From NCBI RefSeq assembly GCF_023898315.1, contig NC_064622.1, positions 276,387,503 through 276,451,502 on the forward strand: a stretch of 64,000 bases of DNA, written 5' to 3'. Shown piece after piece: positions 21,833-32,635 of the stretch (positions are counted from its first letter, which is position 1; every line of letters begins with the position of its first letter). The notes under the pieces were generated by a model. The model had not been told where the DNA came from and did no database searches. It was given only the letters and a program-made list of their open reading frames with translations. The position numbers and the translations under genes are program-made. The DNA comes from Schistocerca nitens. Taxonomy: Eukaryota; Arthropoda; Insecta; Orthoptera; Acrididae.

Positions 21833-21905
21833 ATAAAAACGTTGGCACAGGAAAGGAATTTGTGGTTGGCCAAACCAAACCAGCCAGAAGACTGATGGTT
21901 CAAGA
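21833..21905 (+). mobile_element. RTE family 1, displaced 3' end
   Basis: tgagataaaaacgttggcac and the following caggaaaggaatt, then gaagactgatgg, continue the C-terminal/3' sequence that was cut at 18699. This shows that RTE family 2 inserted into RTE family 1. Confidence 0.75.
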
Positions 21906-22019
21906 AAAATGAGTTCATCATTGGTGCCTTGGGGTCAATACCACATAATCTGAACCATAATATGTCTAGAATACCAAGACGAAGTAAAGTCGATGAAACA
22001 CAGGAAACGTGGGAAAGGA

Positions 22020-22287
22020 TTCGGGCCGATGAGTAGTACTCAAGATTCTGTCGAACAAATGTTTCGCAAGCCACTTATTTACTGGGTGAATTTAGTTTCC
22101 TTAAGATTCTTCTAAGAAATATCAGCCTAGCATCTGCCTTTTCTACAATTTGTTTTATGTGCTCATTTATGTCGCATCCAATGGCTACTCGCAGGTATCT
22201 TACGGCAGTTACCATTTTCCAGTGATTGTCGCCACTAGTGTAACCATATAGTTGTGATTTTCCTCGCCTATTTATGCACAGTACAGT
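22020..22287 (-). mobile_element. Jockey-like LINE fragment, left part
   Basis: The minus-strand translation gives VTAVRYLRVAIG, EHIKQIVEKADARL, FLRRILRKLNSPSK and ETFVRQNLEYYSSA, the post-RT region of a common LINE. It continues at 22613-22703 after an inserted RTE copy. Stops are present. Confidence 0.8.
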
Positions 22288-22612
22288 AGGATAGATGGGT
22301 AGATCACATAACTAATGAGGAGGTATTGAATAGAATTGTGGAGAAGAGGAGTTTGTGGCACAACTTGACATGAAGAAGGGACCGGTTGGTAGGACATGTT
22401 CTGAGGCATCAGGGGATCACAAATTTAGCATTGGAGGGCAGTGTGGAGGGTAAAAATCGTAGAGGGAGACCAAGAGATGAATACACTAAGCAGATTCAGA
22501 AGGATGTGGGTTGCAGTAAGTACTGGGAAATGAAGAAGCTTGCACAGGATAGAGTAGCATGGAGAGCTGCATCAAACCAGTCTCAGGACTGAAGACCACA
22601 ACAACAACAACA
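22288..22612 (+). mobile_element. 5'-truncated RTE family 2 copy
   Basis: It carries the C-terminal words LVGHVLRHQGITNLA, GKNRRGRPRDEYTKQ, CSKYWEMKKL and RAASNQSQD, followed directly by gaagaccacaacaacaacaa. It is inserted in the Jockey-like LINE, which resumes immediately after. Confidence 0.9.
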
Positions 22613-22703
22613 CGTTAGATGCTCTGCGTCAACTGACCAGTTGCTGCACCAATAATCAATCCTCTGCATGTCTTCCTGCATTTCACCAAGGTCTTCTGGC
22701 GTT
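22613..22703 (-). mobile_element. Jockey-like LINE fragment, right part
   Basis: gtcaactgaccagttgctgc and atcctctgcatgtcttcctg match the region just upstream (on the minus strand) of the 22020-22287 fragment in this LINE family. It ends where the SINE begins. Confidence 0.7.
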
Positions 22704-22705
22704 TA

Positions 22706-22902
22706 GCCGCCCTGAGGTAGCCGCGCGGTCTTAGGCGTCTTGTCACGGTTCGCGCGGCTCCCCCCGTCGGAGGTTCGAGTCCTCCCTCGGGCATGGGTGT
22801 GTGTGTTGTCCTTAGCGTAAGTTAGTTTAAGTAGTGTGTAAGCCTATGGACCGATGACCTCAGCAGTTTGATCCCATAGGAACTTACAACAAATTTCCAA
22901 AG
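22706..22902 (+). mobile_element. tRNA-derived SINE (family B)
   Basis: B box ggttcgagtcc at 22772-22782. The body tccttagcgtaagttagttt with gaccgatgacctcagcag is related to but distinct from family A, and it ends ggaacttacaacaaatttcc. A second, minus-strand copy lies at 40135-40265. Confidence 0.85.
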
Positions 22903-23060
22903 AGTCATACGCGGAAACACGGTGGTTTTCCCTCGCAGTAGTGCCACGTGGCCGTCCAGGGTCCGGTCTTCTTGTGACTGTACACTTTCGTATCCACTGC
23001 TTCCAGCGATCATATACAGTGGCTACATTTTTGCCAAGTTCCAAGATGCTACTCCAGGCG
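22903..23060 (-). mobile_element. Tc1-like transposase N-terminal fragment
   Basis: The minus-strand frame contains ELGKNVATVYDRWKQWI, TVTRRPDPGRPRGTTAREN, the HTH-to-GRPR linker of a Tc1-like transposase. It is truncated on both sides, with the SINE abutting it at 22902. Confidence 0.7.
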
Positions 23061-23408
23061 GGTGTAAAATGAATGTGCGCAACGGAGAATAATAAAGGCT
23101 AAAATAAAGATTTGGCACTGTCTGACTACTCCCTGAAGCAGATCTTAGGATCTCTTAATTCTATAAATTACAATCTAAACATAAATGAATGATGAAGGCA
23201 ACTAATCCTACTAAATGATATACGTTGTTCCTGCTTATATATTTATTGTAGATAAAAAAACCTTATATTACAAAGTTTACATTTCCTAAGTAAAATTACT
23301 AATCAATTGCCCAACTCCGCCCCTTATTATGACTGCGCGATCTAATATCAATAACGCGAAATGACTGACATATTCTATGTACCAAACACTAGAAGACACT
23401 ACTTTCAA

Positions 23409-23568
23409 GTGATTTCCCTAAATCGTTATCGGGCAAATGCCGGGATGGTTCCTTTAAAAAAAAGGGCACGGCCGATTTCCTTCCCAATCCTTCCCTAACC
23501 TGAGCTTGCGCTCCGTCTCTAATGACCTCGTTGTCGACGGGACGTTAAACACTAACCACCACCACCAC
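23409..23568 (+). mobile_element. 5'-truncated SINE (family C) with (acc)n tail
   Basis: It contains gtgatttccctaaatcg, gccgggatggttcctttaaa, gggcacggccga and ttccctaacc, blocks of a widespread insect SINE/retroposon tail. The TSD cactactttcaa is at 23397-23408 and 23569-23580. Confidence 0.85.
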
Positions 23569-23580
23569 CACTACTTTCAA

Positions 23581-24884
23581 AGATGATCTACGGTGGTGTG
23601 GAACCTCAGTGGAAATAAACTAAAGTGATCACAGCTGTTTAGCTTTATAGCCCTAATAAGCCGAAGCAATTTGCGATATCACCGTATGTACTGCGTCTGG
23701 TGCATCGGCGTGCTGGTTCTCGTACACTGCGTCGATGGAAGAACTCCAGCCACAGATATAAAAACTCTTTCAAACACTAGGACGGCAGAAGGCGGACCTC
23801 TGACTAATATACTCTAATACTGTCTTCTCCTCTCTGTGTTCTACAGACCAGAAACGCGAACTCCCAGCCACAAGGACGGATTTCAGATAACGTCTCAACG
23901 TAATTATAGGCACTGCAAGTGCTCTCAATTACTGAACGCTGCGTATTCAACGACTACTTCCAACCCGGAGGTGAAGTCCAGAATCGTGTAGGTTCGCAAC
24001 AGTAAAGTGCCTAACTGTTCTAACTGTGAACTCTCATGAGAGCAAAGACAGCAAGTCCGTCTGTCCCAACAAAGCTGATATCGAGCGACCGTCACACATG
24101 GGTGCTCACAACGGAAGACCACGTCGCTCCAGCCCTGGCTTCCCAGCAAGGCTCGGCTCTCCACCATAGTAATTCCGAAAACGAATCATCTTCCCGAAAC
24201 CACGGAATATTCTCCTTCTCTACAGATTCTTCTGAACGCCGACCAACGATATTTTAGTCTTTTGTCATCCAGCGCGAAAAGATTGCGAGGAAAAACCTAT
24301 ACTCGTACAATGGTACGCTTCTAAGTAAAAATCCTTGGAAATAACCCAGCCTGCGTGGTTTCCGAGGTGCCGCTTCTTCGTTCCTCTCACCTGTGTCTAA
24401 GATTTTTAGTGTATTATCCGGTTATCCTTGCGGCCCCTACTACAATAGCGGCCGGCCGTCACCCTATTGTGATCCAGAGCTCAGGTGCCACGACGTCCAT
24501 CTAGCTACTTCCTGTGTTTAAGCAGGACCAACACCTGTGCGGGCCTTCCACCCAGAGCTTGAGTTCTGCCTGCCGTTTCATCTCCACTGGCGCTCCGACC
24601 TCTACTAGTATAGGCAATCATTCATTACGCCGTTTCTATAATAAAGACACTCCGTCACCTTTCATACAATAAGCGTTAACAATTATTTACAAGGCGTACG
24701 TGAAAATGTCAGTCTCCTTTATATATTCATATATACGATGTACAGCCTATCACATGATACCTAATTGTGTTTCTTTATCACGACAAAGTATATGGATGAG
24801 TTCTTGTAAGGTGCGAAATTATAGCCACCTCACAAAGTCCTACTGGAATATCGCAGAAGGGACATCCAGCTTCTCATGACCCTA
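23581..24884. other. unassigned non-coding stretch
   Basis: Mixed composition. Open frames are under 85 codons and carry no recognisable motif. I see no LTR ends, TIRs or tails. Confidence 0.45.
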
Positions 24885-25137
24885 TTACACGACCTCGTTC
24901 AAACTCAGTGAGGTGTCGACAATGGCGTCTTTTACTCATAACGGCATTCTTGACGAACATCAACTCATCACGTCCAATCTCAAAGGTAACTAACGCTCAC
25001 GACCGTTACAGGGTCACTCTGATGTGTCTGACGCGAAATTGGAACTGATATCATCTTCCAGATGTACAAACACGCCTGCCACCTTTCGTTTGTGTGGCAC
25101 AACTCCTTCTTGGTGTTGCGATTTTTTTCCGTCAGTG
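24885..25137 (-). mobile_element. fragment of Tc1-like family B (5' end on the minus strand)
   Basis: The right end ...gcgatttttttccgtcagtg lies next to TA (25138-25139). Interior blocks, such as caactcatcacgtcc and the TIR-proximal tcttccagatgtacaaacac, match the longer relative at 48317-51475. The left part is truncated and there is an internal deletion near 25010. Confidence 0.75.
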
Positions 25138-25139
25138 TA

Positions 25140-26289
25140 TTTGGCGAGCGCCAAAGCGGCGGTGCTTTCAAGCCTTGGCGGCGCGGCGGCTCAAAGCTCT
25201 GAAGTCCAAGGCCCACCAGACAGAGCGCTGGCGCTAAATTGGACGACGTGAACAAGGCCGCTGAAAGGCACGCGCCCAACACGTGACTGGCCCGCCTCGG
25301 AACAGTACGGTGCACGTATTGGACGGGGGAAGTCACCAGGTTTTTTATTAGCATCTAAAGAAAAATCAAGCTGTGGCCATGAAACTTGGTGAAGCTGCTA
25401 GTCCTAGTCTACGTGTTCACGCTTCAATGTGACACTTCTTCGCAACGATAGATGACTTGCCAGAGATTATGTTCGTTGAAATTTGCATTTGAGCTCTTCA
25501 GGAAAGGTTCCACCTCCAATATCGCCTCGTAATTCTTGAAACACCTGACACGTTGTAATGTCCCCACAGCAAGTACCCTCTACCACGCACCAATTAATCA
25601 TTTTCAATCAAACCATCCACATTCATTCACTTTGGAAAAGTTATCTGATCTGATTTTCTCGTATTATATGCGGCGACAGCTCGTCGACGCCAAAGTATTT
25701 TCTAGTGCATTTATTCTTTGACATAATAGAGATGCATATACGCATTCTCCATGGTTGTTAGAGTGGTAACTAGGACAGCTTCTTGAGTATCAGTTGAGGG
25801 ATCGACGTGTTTCTGAGAGATACATATTCTGCTTTTCTTCTCGCTAAAGCGAGCCAATTAACATTTGTGCCACCAGCGGTTTGTTTTGAAGAGAAAGAGA
25901 TTGTAAAAGGAAAATAATGAAGGCGTGGAATCACCGTAGATCTGGACATGTAATGGAGATGGATTTAATACACGATTTCCTCCATAAATAAGGTTTGTGA
26001 CTTTTTTGTTCTGGAGTGAATTAATGAATGAGTTTTTTCTGAATCATTTGTTGATCACGTTGGCCCTGTAATTAGTGGGGAAGTTTCAGCTGTGTCGAAG
26101 AGAGCCTGCAACCACTGAGTCTGTGTTAAATCGTCCAAAAAGGCTTCGTACACATCTTGAAATCGCAATCTTTCGTAAAAGGAACAAATTGCCCAAACGA
26201 TTGATTCTCCCGACTGATTGCAGTGTTTAACAATAATAATAAATGTAAAGATCTCTTACAGCAAGCCAGCCGCTGATTACCAAGACGAA
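25140..26289. other. unassigned stretch, first 200 bp CpG-rich
   Basis: 25140-25330 is GC- and CpG-rich (gcggcgcggcgg). The rest is AT-rich with scattered short frames. No family assigned. Confidence 0.4.
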
Positions 26290-26470
26290 GGACTCCACTG
26301 GGTGCCATGACAGGAAAACGTACAAAATTTGTGACAGAAATAAGGACCTAAAACAGAACCCTGTGGTGCAGCACTCACGTTTGCCTCAAACAATGAGTGC
26401 CTATTGTTAAGTGATCGACATGGAACTAATACATTCTGCAATTCTTTCATGCACATAATATTAATGATAT
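26290..26470 (-). mobile_element. degenerate LINE reverse-transcriptase fragment
   Basis: The minus-strand frame reads NRHSLFEANVSAAPQGSVLGPYF, the conserved RT block before the catalytic ADD, after which the match is lost. It is too short to assign to a clade. Confidence 0.65.
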
Positions 26471-26819
26471 GAGTCGGCTGTGTCCACTATTCTATAATAT
26501 TCTAACGTTTGGACGAGAATATTACGTTTTGCATGATCAACAACCTTAGTTCCTCGGCGAATAGCCAGTGGTCGCATCCGTCACAGGTGAAGATGTTAGG
26601 GAGCAGGAACGGCAGCGTATTATTTTGAACGGATCCTTTCAGGATTCGGCTTTAATTTCCCGCTAACATTTCGATCATGCAACTGCGATGGATCATTCAT
26701 AATAAAAGTCAAAATGTTGTGTTGGCTTAAAGCAATGTTCGCCCATATACGAGGTATAAAATGTTTAAGTGAGTCAGTGAGACTTCGCAAGGGTTACTCC
26801 TCCTCTGCAAATTCATCAT

Positions 26820-27200
26820 TCAGTACGACACACTTTTCTCAGCGATGCATGGCTTGGTGGATGCCTCGAAATCTGCATTTTTAGTGTTCAGGGAACGTTC
26901 CGTCTCGAAAACCTCACCGGTGTCATTCTGGAAACGTATTACTCCTATTAGTTCCTTCATCCGAGGAAAGAGGGATGGGTCAGTGGGTGACTTGAGGAGA
27001 ATACGTAGTTGATGCAAAATTTTATAGCGCGGATAAGTATGTGTGGCTGCGACCTGTGCAAAATAAGCTCGGACATTGTCCTGGATCAAAAACACATCCT
27101 AGGTCAGCTTCCCGTGACGCTCGGTTTTGACAGCCTCCCGTAACATGGTCAGGATCTTTCGGTAGTAATTCTAATGACTGTGTGCCTCTTAAGAGCAATG
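26820..27200 (-). mobile_element. degenerate mariner-like transposase fragment
   Basis: The minus-strand ORF (27095-26820) includes VFLIQDNVRAYFAQV (QDNARPH-like), LFPRMKELIG and IRFQNDTGEVFET, then NTKNADF, the order seen in SETMAR/mariner-type C-termini. The HPPYSPDLAP block is corrupted. It is old and inactive. Confidence 0.55.
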
Positions 27201-27879
27201 TCTGTTACTGCACCATTTTGCTTTGCTGCTCTTGTCTCCGGGTCACTGCCAGCACTCGTCCGCTGTGATCAAGTGACTAAGTCATCACGTTTCGCCTGCT
27301 GCCTCTGACCGCTGCTCTTTTTGAACGAGGGTGCGCAGTCGTAGAATCCAGATCTTCATCGTGTTCGCAAAGGCGACCATCATATTGGAAACTAGTCCAT
27401 TAATCTTCATTTTTTCCGTTATCATCTCTATAGTGAGATGGTGTGTCACTTGGCTGTTCGTCATTCAGATTTATTTGACGACATTGCAAGCATATGCGCC
27501 ACCTAATCACTGTATCATATGATCATATATTGTTGATGCACACTTCCAGCAACTCATCGTTGTTCCACTTGAAATGCAGCCAACAGCACCAACACTCCGT
27601 TTTCTCCTCGGTCTGTGGCATTTTGTTTAGCCTCCACTAGCGCTATGGTACGGTACTCAGGCGAGAGGATTTGAGTGCGTGCATGAACTGGAAACATGTA
27701 CCTACAAACAAACAAATAAATACGTAGTTTTCTTCGAGGTGATATTTAAAAACGACATTATATGGTTCCAGAGACCTTTTCAAGTCTCAAACATCTGTGA
27801 TGTATATATGCAAACTGAATCAAAATTTGTACCAGGAGGCGTACTAGAGTAGTTTGTGCAGTTAGGTAAAGCCATTGCG

Positions 27880-27990
27880 CCAGGCTAGGGTAGTGGTTAA
27901 CGTATCTGCGTAGTGACCAGGAGACACTGGGTTCAAATCCTTGCCTTCATAAACATTTTCATTCTTCGGTTCAGTCTACATTTATACATC
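27880..27990 (+). mobile_element. tRNA-derived SINE-like remnant
   Basis: The A-box-like tagtggttaacg (27891-27902) and the perfect B box gggttcaaatcc (27929-27940) are spaced as in tRNA genes. No cloverleaf or aminoacyl stem is apparent, and the flank cattttcattctt recalls a common SINE body. A decayed tRNA pseudogene is the alternative. Confidence 0.5.
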
Positions 27991-28272
27991 ACAATTACAA
28001 ATTTATGCCTTCCCATCATATTGTGGCGTACTTACAACGAGGACGCCAGGTGGCTTTCGTCGTCTCTGGATAGTGTCGCTGTCTCGCAGTGTTGAAGGGA
28101 CCGACACCCGTCACTGCGTATTCGTGGATTACATTTAGCTTAGTGGTATGTTAGCAAGAAGTAGAGTTTCATATCGAACCGTAGGCTGATAGACCGCCTA
28201 AGTGGAAAGTATTTTCTTCCTGCTCACGCTGTGACAGCTCTCCTCGCAGTGTGTGATAGCTGTGTGTTAAGT

Positions 28273-28471
28273 GTTTACAGACAGACTGGAATTTCCTAGC
28301 TTGTCCACTGAGTACACAGAGTTTGTAATGATGCAAGAGCTGGCTTCAGCAATGGCTCAGCAACCGCTGGAGACCGCCCCAGGGGAAATCCACCTGCTGC
28401 AGCAGCGTGTCACGCGGACAGTGGAGGCTGAGATCAAGTGTGCAAATTTAAGGGCAAGAAAGGAAGAATGA
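28273..28471 (+). other. unrecognised small ORF
   Basis: 66 codons, Gln/Glu/Ala-rich (LASAMAQQPLETAPGEIHLLQQRV), helical-looking. It might be a gag-like fragment by composition, but no motif supports this. No neighbouring gene gives context. Confidence 0.25.
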
Positions 28472-28839
28472 ATTGATTGTTGGTGTTAATAATGATCATC
28501 CTCCTTTACCTTCTCTGCATTACTGCAGAAGACGTGTCACTGAGTACAATTGTTCCGTGCATGCAGTAAACGTCAGGTGCCTAGTTGTTTCCACTGCACT
28601 GTATGGAATACGAAGATTCTGTTATAGTTCAGTAACCTGCTGTCTTCAAGTTGATGTCCCCAGCGCAGAAAACAGCACGCAGGTCGTAGGTTCTGTATCT
28701 TGAGACTGAAACTGACTTTTAGCGAAGTTCTGTTCTGAAATAATGTATCGCTTCTTTGGGATGCCACTCGCGTGTTTTAATATAGCTACACGAAGAGACT
28801 ACATATCTTAATACAACACCTTCTGACACAGCAAAGTAC

Positions 28840-29199
28840 ATGATCAAACACAATGTTTACGAAAATGTATCTTTACACTATTTGTGGCACGTGTCTGTGC
28901 CTCGTGACTACCGGAGTGAATCTTTTAATACTGAATACTGGCAAACATATCCTGCCACAGACAACATGACTGTACATCTCGACTGCCTAATCCAGAGTGA
29001 CGAACAGGAACTTAAACAAAAATTGGAAACACATCCTACGACAGACAACATGTCTGTTCTTCTCGACTGCCTAATCCAGAGTGACGAACAGCCCGAAACA
29101 CTTCGCGCGACATACCAGAAAAGGCGTGACCCGAGGGCTTCCGAAGTGTTTCGACTGCAATTTCGTCAGTCTTTTGCTTTTGATTTAAATTGTTTTTAA
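28840..29199 (+). other. unrecognised 119-codon ORF with internal duplication
   Basis: The open frame carries two 28-residue repeats (TDNM...LDCLIQSDEQ) made by an 84-bp tandem duplication (units start at about 28961 and 29045). No domain recognised. It lies just upstream of the Tc1 element, in unassigned DNA. Confidence 0.3.
28951..29092 (+). repeat. 84-bp tandem duplication
   Basis: acagacaacatg recurs with an 84-bp offset, and ctcgactgcctaatccagag recurs in both units. The units differ at several positions, so the duplication is not brand new. The reading frame is kept. Confidence 0.85.
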
Positions 29200-29241
29200 C
29201 AATTATAAAATGACTAATTGATAGTCAGCTGTTGGGAGATA

Positions 29242-30663
29242 CACTCCTGGAAATGGAAAAAAGAACACATTGACACCGGTGTGTCAGACCCACCATACTT
29301 GCTCCGGACACTGCGAGAGGGCTGTACAAGCAATGATCACACGCACGGCACAGCGGACACACCAGGAACCGCGGTGTTGGCTGTCGAATGGCGCTAGCTG
29401 CGCAGCATTTGTGCACCGCCGCCGTCAGTGTCAGCCAGTTTGCCGTGGCATACGGAGCTCCATCGCAGTCTTTAACACTGGTAGCATGCCGCGACAGCGT
29501 GGACGTGAACCGTATGTGCAGTTGACGGACTTTGAGCGAGGGCGTATAGTGGGCATGCGGGAGGCCGGGTGGACGTACCGCCGAATTGCTCAACACGTGG
29601 GGCGTGAGGTCTCCACAGTACATCGATGTTGTCGCCAGTGGTCGGCGGAAGGTGCACGTGCCCGTCGACCTGGGACCGGACCGCAGCGACGCACGGATGC
29701 ACGCCAAGACCGTAGGATCCTACGCAGTGCCGTAGGGGACCGCACCGCCACTTCCCAGCAAATTAGGGACACTGTTGCTCCTGGGGTATCGGCGAGGACC
29801 ATTCGCAACCGTCTCCATGAAGCTGGGCTACGGTCCCGCACACCGTTAGGCCGTCTTCCGCTCACGCCCCAACATCGTGCAGCCCACCTCCAGTGGTGTC
29901 GCGACAGGCGTGAATGGAGGGACGAATGGAGACGTGTCGTCTTCAGCGATGAGAGTCGCTTCTGCCTTGGTGCCAATGATGGTCGTATGCGTGTTTGGCG
30001 CCGTGCAGGTGAGCGCCACAATCAGGACTGCATACGAACGAGGCACACAGGGCCAACACCCGGCATCATGGTGTGGGGAGCGATCTCCTACACTGGCCGT
30101 ACACCACTGGTGATCGTCGAGGGGACACTGAATAGTGCACGGTACATCCAAACCGTCATCGAACCCATCGTTCTACCATTCCTAGACCGGCAAGGGAACT
30201 TGCTGTTCCAACCGGACAATGCACGTCCGCATGTATCCCGTGCCACCCAACGTGCTCTAGAAGGTGTAAGTCAACTACCCTGGCCAGCAAGATCTCCGGA
30301 TGTGTCCCCCATTGAGCATGTTTGGGACTGGATGAAGCGTCGTCTCAGGCGGTCTGCACGTCCAGCACGAACGCTGGTCCAACTGAGGCGCCAGGTGGAA
30401 ATGGCATGGCAAGCCGTTCCACAGGACTACATCCAGCATCTCTACGATCGTCTCCATGGGAGAACAGCAGCCTGCATTGCTGCGAAAGGTGGATATACAC
30501 TGTACTAGTGCCGACATTGTGCATGCTCTGTTGCCTGTGTCTATGTGCCTGTGGTTCTGTCAGTGTGATCATGTGTTGTATCTGACCCCAGGAATGTGTC
30601 AATAAAGTTTCCCCTTCCTGGGACAATGAATTCACGGTGTTCTTATTTCAATTTCCAGGAGTG
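29242..30663 (+). mobile_element. Tc1-like transposon, copy 2 (1422 bp)
   Basis: Same family and same length as 15362-16783, in the opposite orientation. TA lies at 29240-29241 and 30664-30665. The ends are cactcctggaaatggaaa and, inverted, cactcctggaaattgaaa. A polyadenylation-type aataaa follows the ORF near 30601. Confidence 0.96.
29486..30508 (+). CDS. Tc1-like transposase, 340 aa, QPDN variant
   Basis: It starts MPRQRG at 29486, the same start and length as copy 1. Motifs FSDESRFCLG and SPIEHVWD are present, but the second catalytic motif reads FQPDNARPH instead of FQQDNARPH and SPDL is SPDV. Seven residues differ from copy 1 in 340. The ORF is uninterrupted. The Gln-to-Pro change beside the catalytic Asp may impair activity; this is inference. 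Confidence 0.9.
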   Translation: MPRQRGREPYVQLTDFERGRIVGMREAGWTYRRIAQHVGREVSTVHRCCRQWSAEGARARRPGTGPQRRTDARQDRRILRSAVGDRTATSQQIRDTVAPGVSARTIRNRLHEAGLRSRTPLGRLPLTPQHRAAHLQWCRDRREWRDEWRRVVFSDESRFCLGANDGRMRVWRRAGERHNQDCIRTRHTGPTPGIMVWGAISYTGRTPLVIVEGTLNSARYIQTVIEPIVLPFLDRQGNLLFQPDNARPHVSRATQRALEGVSQLPWPARSPDVSPIEHVWDWMKRRLRRSARPARTLVQLRRQVEMAWQAVPQDYIQHLYDRLHGRTAACIAAKGGYTLY

Positions 30664-30665
30664 TA

Positions 30666-31112
30666 TTTATATTAAAAAGTGAAGTCATTACAATGAGTAG
30701 TTTAACTAATAATAATAACTATACTTCAACGTTTTGACTTCCTTGCTCCGAACACAGCAGCCAATCACAGAGTAGTAGCATTACGCAGGCGGTCTTTGTC
30801 ACATGAATGGTACGGAATGTAACATCTGTCACAGGTACCTCACACCACATTTCATTTATATACTTCTTGCATCTCCACTGCTCTGGGAACGGCTTCTTGG
30901 AGCCTAATGTGATGGCTGACTATGCCAGAAATATTACAATTTCCACACAAGAAGTGAAGCTGTGAGTCGCGCATGAATGTCTTTGTTGAAGATTTACCCT
31001 CCCTGGACAGGTCTTTCAGCAGGTGGGATACAGGCAGTGCGTATGAGAAGAGCCATGTTACCTCTCTGATCGTCAGAAAAGAAACATCACCATAGTTTGG
31101 CCGACTTTGAAA
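30666..31112. other. unassigned stretch with an 86-codon minus-strand frame
   Basis: A minus-strand frame (30852 to about 31110) reads RPNYGDVSFLTIREVTWLF ... MQEVYK without a recognised domain. It runs into the TIR of the next transposon, so its start is not known. It may be an old coding remnant or chance. Confidence 0.3.
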
Positions 31113-31114
31113 TA

Positions 31115-32635
31115 CAGTGAGGTGGCAAAAAGTGATACCTCGTACTATGATGTCGGAGCTCCTTTTGCCCGACGTAGTGTAGCGACTGGACAAGTCATTG
31201 GAAGTCCCCTGTAGAAGTGTTGATCCATACTGCCTCTATAGCCACCCATAATTACTAAAGTGTTGCCGGTGCACGATTTTGTGCACGAACTGACTATTCG
31301 ATTACGTCCATTAAATGTTCGGAGGAATTCATGTCAGGCGATCTCGGAAGCAAAACCATACCAATCACGAACAGCTGTTGTCCGGTGACATGGCACAACG
31401 TTGTTTAGGAACATGAATGGCTGCAAATGGTCTGCAAATAGCCAGACATTACCATTTCCAGCCAATGATCGGTTCCGTTGGACCAGAGGAACCATTTCAT
31501 TCCATCTAAACGCAGCGAACACCTGTATGGAGCCACCACCAGCTTTCGGACCCAGCCTTCAGGTCTCCCAAATAAATTCGGGATTCATTTGACCAGCCAC
31601 GGTTTTCCAGTCACCTAGTGTGTCCAACCGACATGGTCGAGAGCCCAGGAGAGGCACTGCTGGCCCTGTCGTGCTGTTAGCAAAGGACCTCGCGCCGGTC
31701 GTCTGCTGCCATAGCCCATTAACGCCAAATTTAGCCGCACTGCCCTAATGAATAAGTTCGTCTTGGGTCCTACTTTGGTTTCTGTGGTTATTTTACGCAG
31801 TATTGCTTGTTTGTTAGCGCTCACAATTCTACGTAAACGCCGCTGCTCTCTGTCATCGGCCACTGCGTTGTCTGTGGCGAGACATAAAGCTTGAAATTTG
31901 ATATTCTCGGCACGTTCTTGACACTGTAGATTTCGGAAAATTGAATTCCATAACGATTTCCGAAATGGAATGTCCTACGCGTCTAGGTCCAACTACTATT
32001 CCCCGCTCGAAGTCTATTAATTCCCGTCGTGTGGCATAATCACGTCAAAAAGCTTTACACATGAGTCACCTGAGTACAGTGACAGCTCCGCCAACGGGCA
32101 GCCCTTTTATATATAAATTTCCTTTAATTTACGTCTATGGTCACAAACTTCTTGTTAACAGGTTACCGGTTTCGGTCTATAATGACTATCATCATATCTA
32201 TTTTATAAAAACAAAGTCCTAATGTACTGCAGCCATAGTGGCATCGTCAAATCTGGGTGGCAAAACCATACCAATCGCGAACAGTTGTGGCACGGTGACA
32301 TGACATGAATGGCTGCAAATGGTTTCCAAGTAGCCAGACGTTACCGTTTCCAGCCAATGATCGGAAAATTGACGATGCCACTATGGCTGCAGTACATTAG
32401 GACTTTGTTTTTATAAAACAGATCTGATTATGGCCATTATAGACCGAAACCGGTAATCTGTTAACAAAACGTTTGTAACCATAGGCGTAAATTAAAGAAA
32501 ACTTATTGTATATACGGGTCACTGTTTTTTTCGCGACAATGTCGCAGCTTGTGAGTTTTCATATATTGTGTAAGCTATACTGCCGCCATCTGAATATGTG
32601 CATATCTCTATCCCATGACTTTTATCACCTCAGTT
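31115..32635 (-). mobile_element. decayed Tc1-like transposon (family C)
   Basis: The left end cagtgaggtggcaaaaagtg lies after TA (31113-31114). The right end ...tatcccatgacttttatcacctcagtt lies before TA (32636-32637). Minus-strand fragments include DREQRRLRRIVSANKQA, YGSRRPARGPLLTARQ, VAPYRCSLRLDGMKW and LPRSPDMNSSEHLMD (a damaged SPDMNPIEHLWD). It has many stops and a large internal deletion between the SDES region and QDN. A foldback element is inserted near the 5' end. Confidence 0.88.
32107..32513. mobile_element. foldback (snapback) element with transposase-derived loop
   Basis: Inverted arms of about 144 bp (32107-32250 and 32369-32513) share ttaacag(g)ttaccggttt, ggtctataatg and actgcagccatagtgg. 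The loop (32251-32368) is not arm sequence: it matches 31350-31475 of the surrounding transposon with a short deletion. The element sits in the 5' region of the same transposon. Host sequence seems to resume near 32563. Confidence 0.85.
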
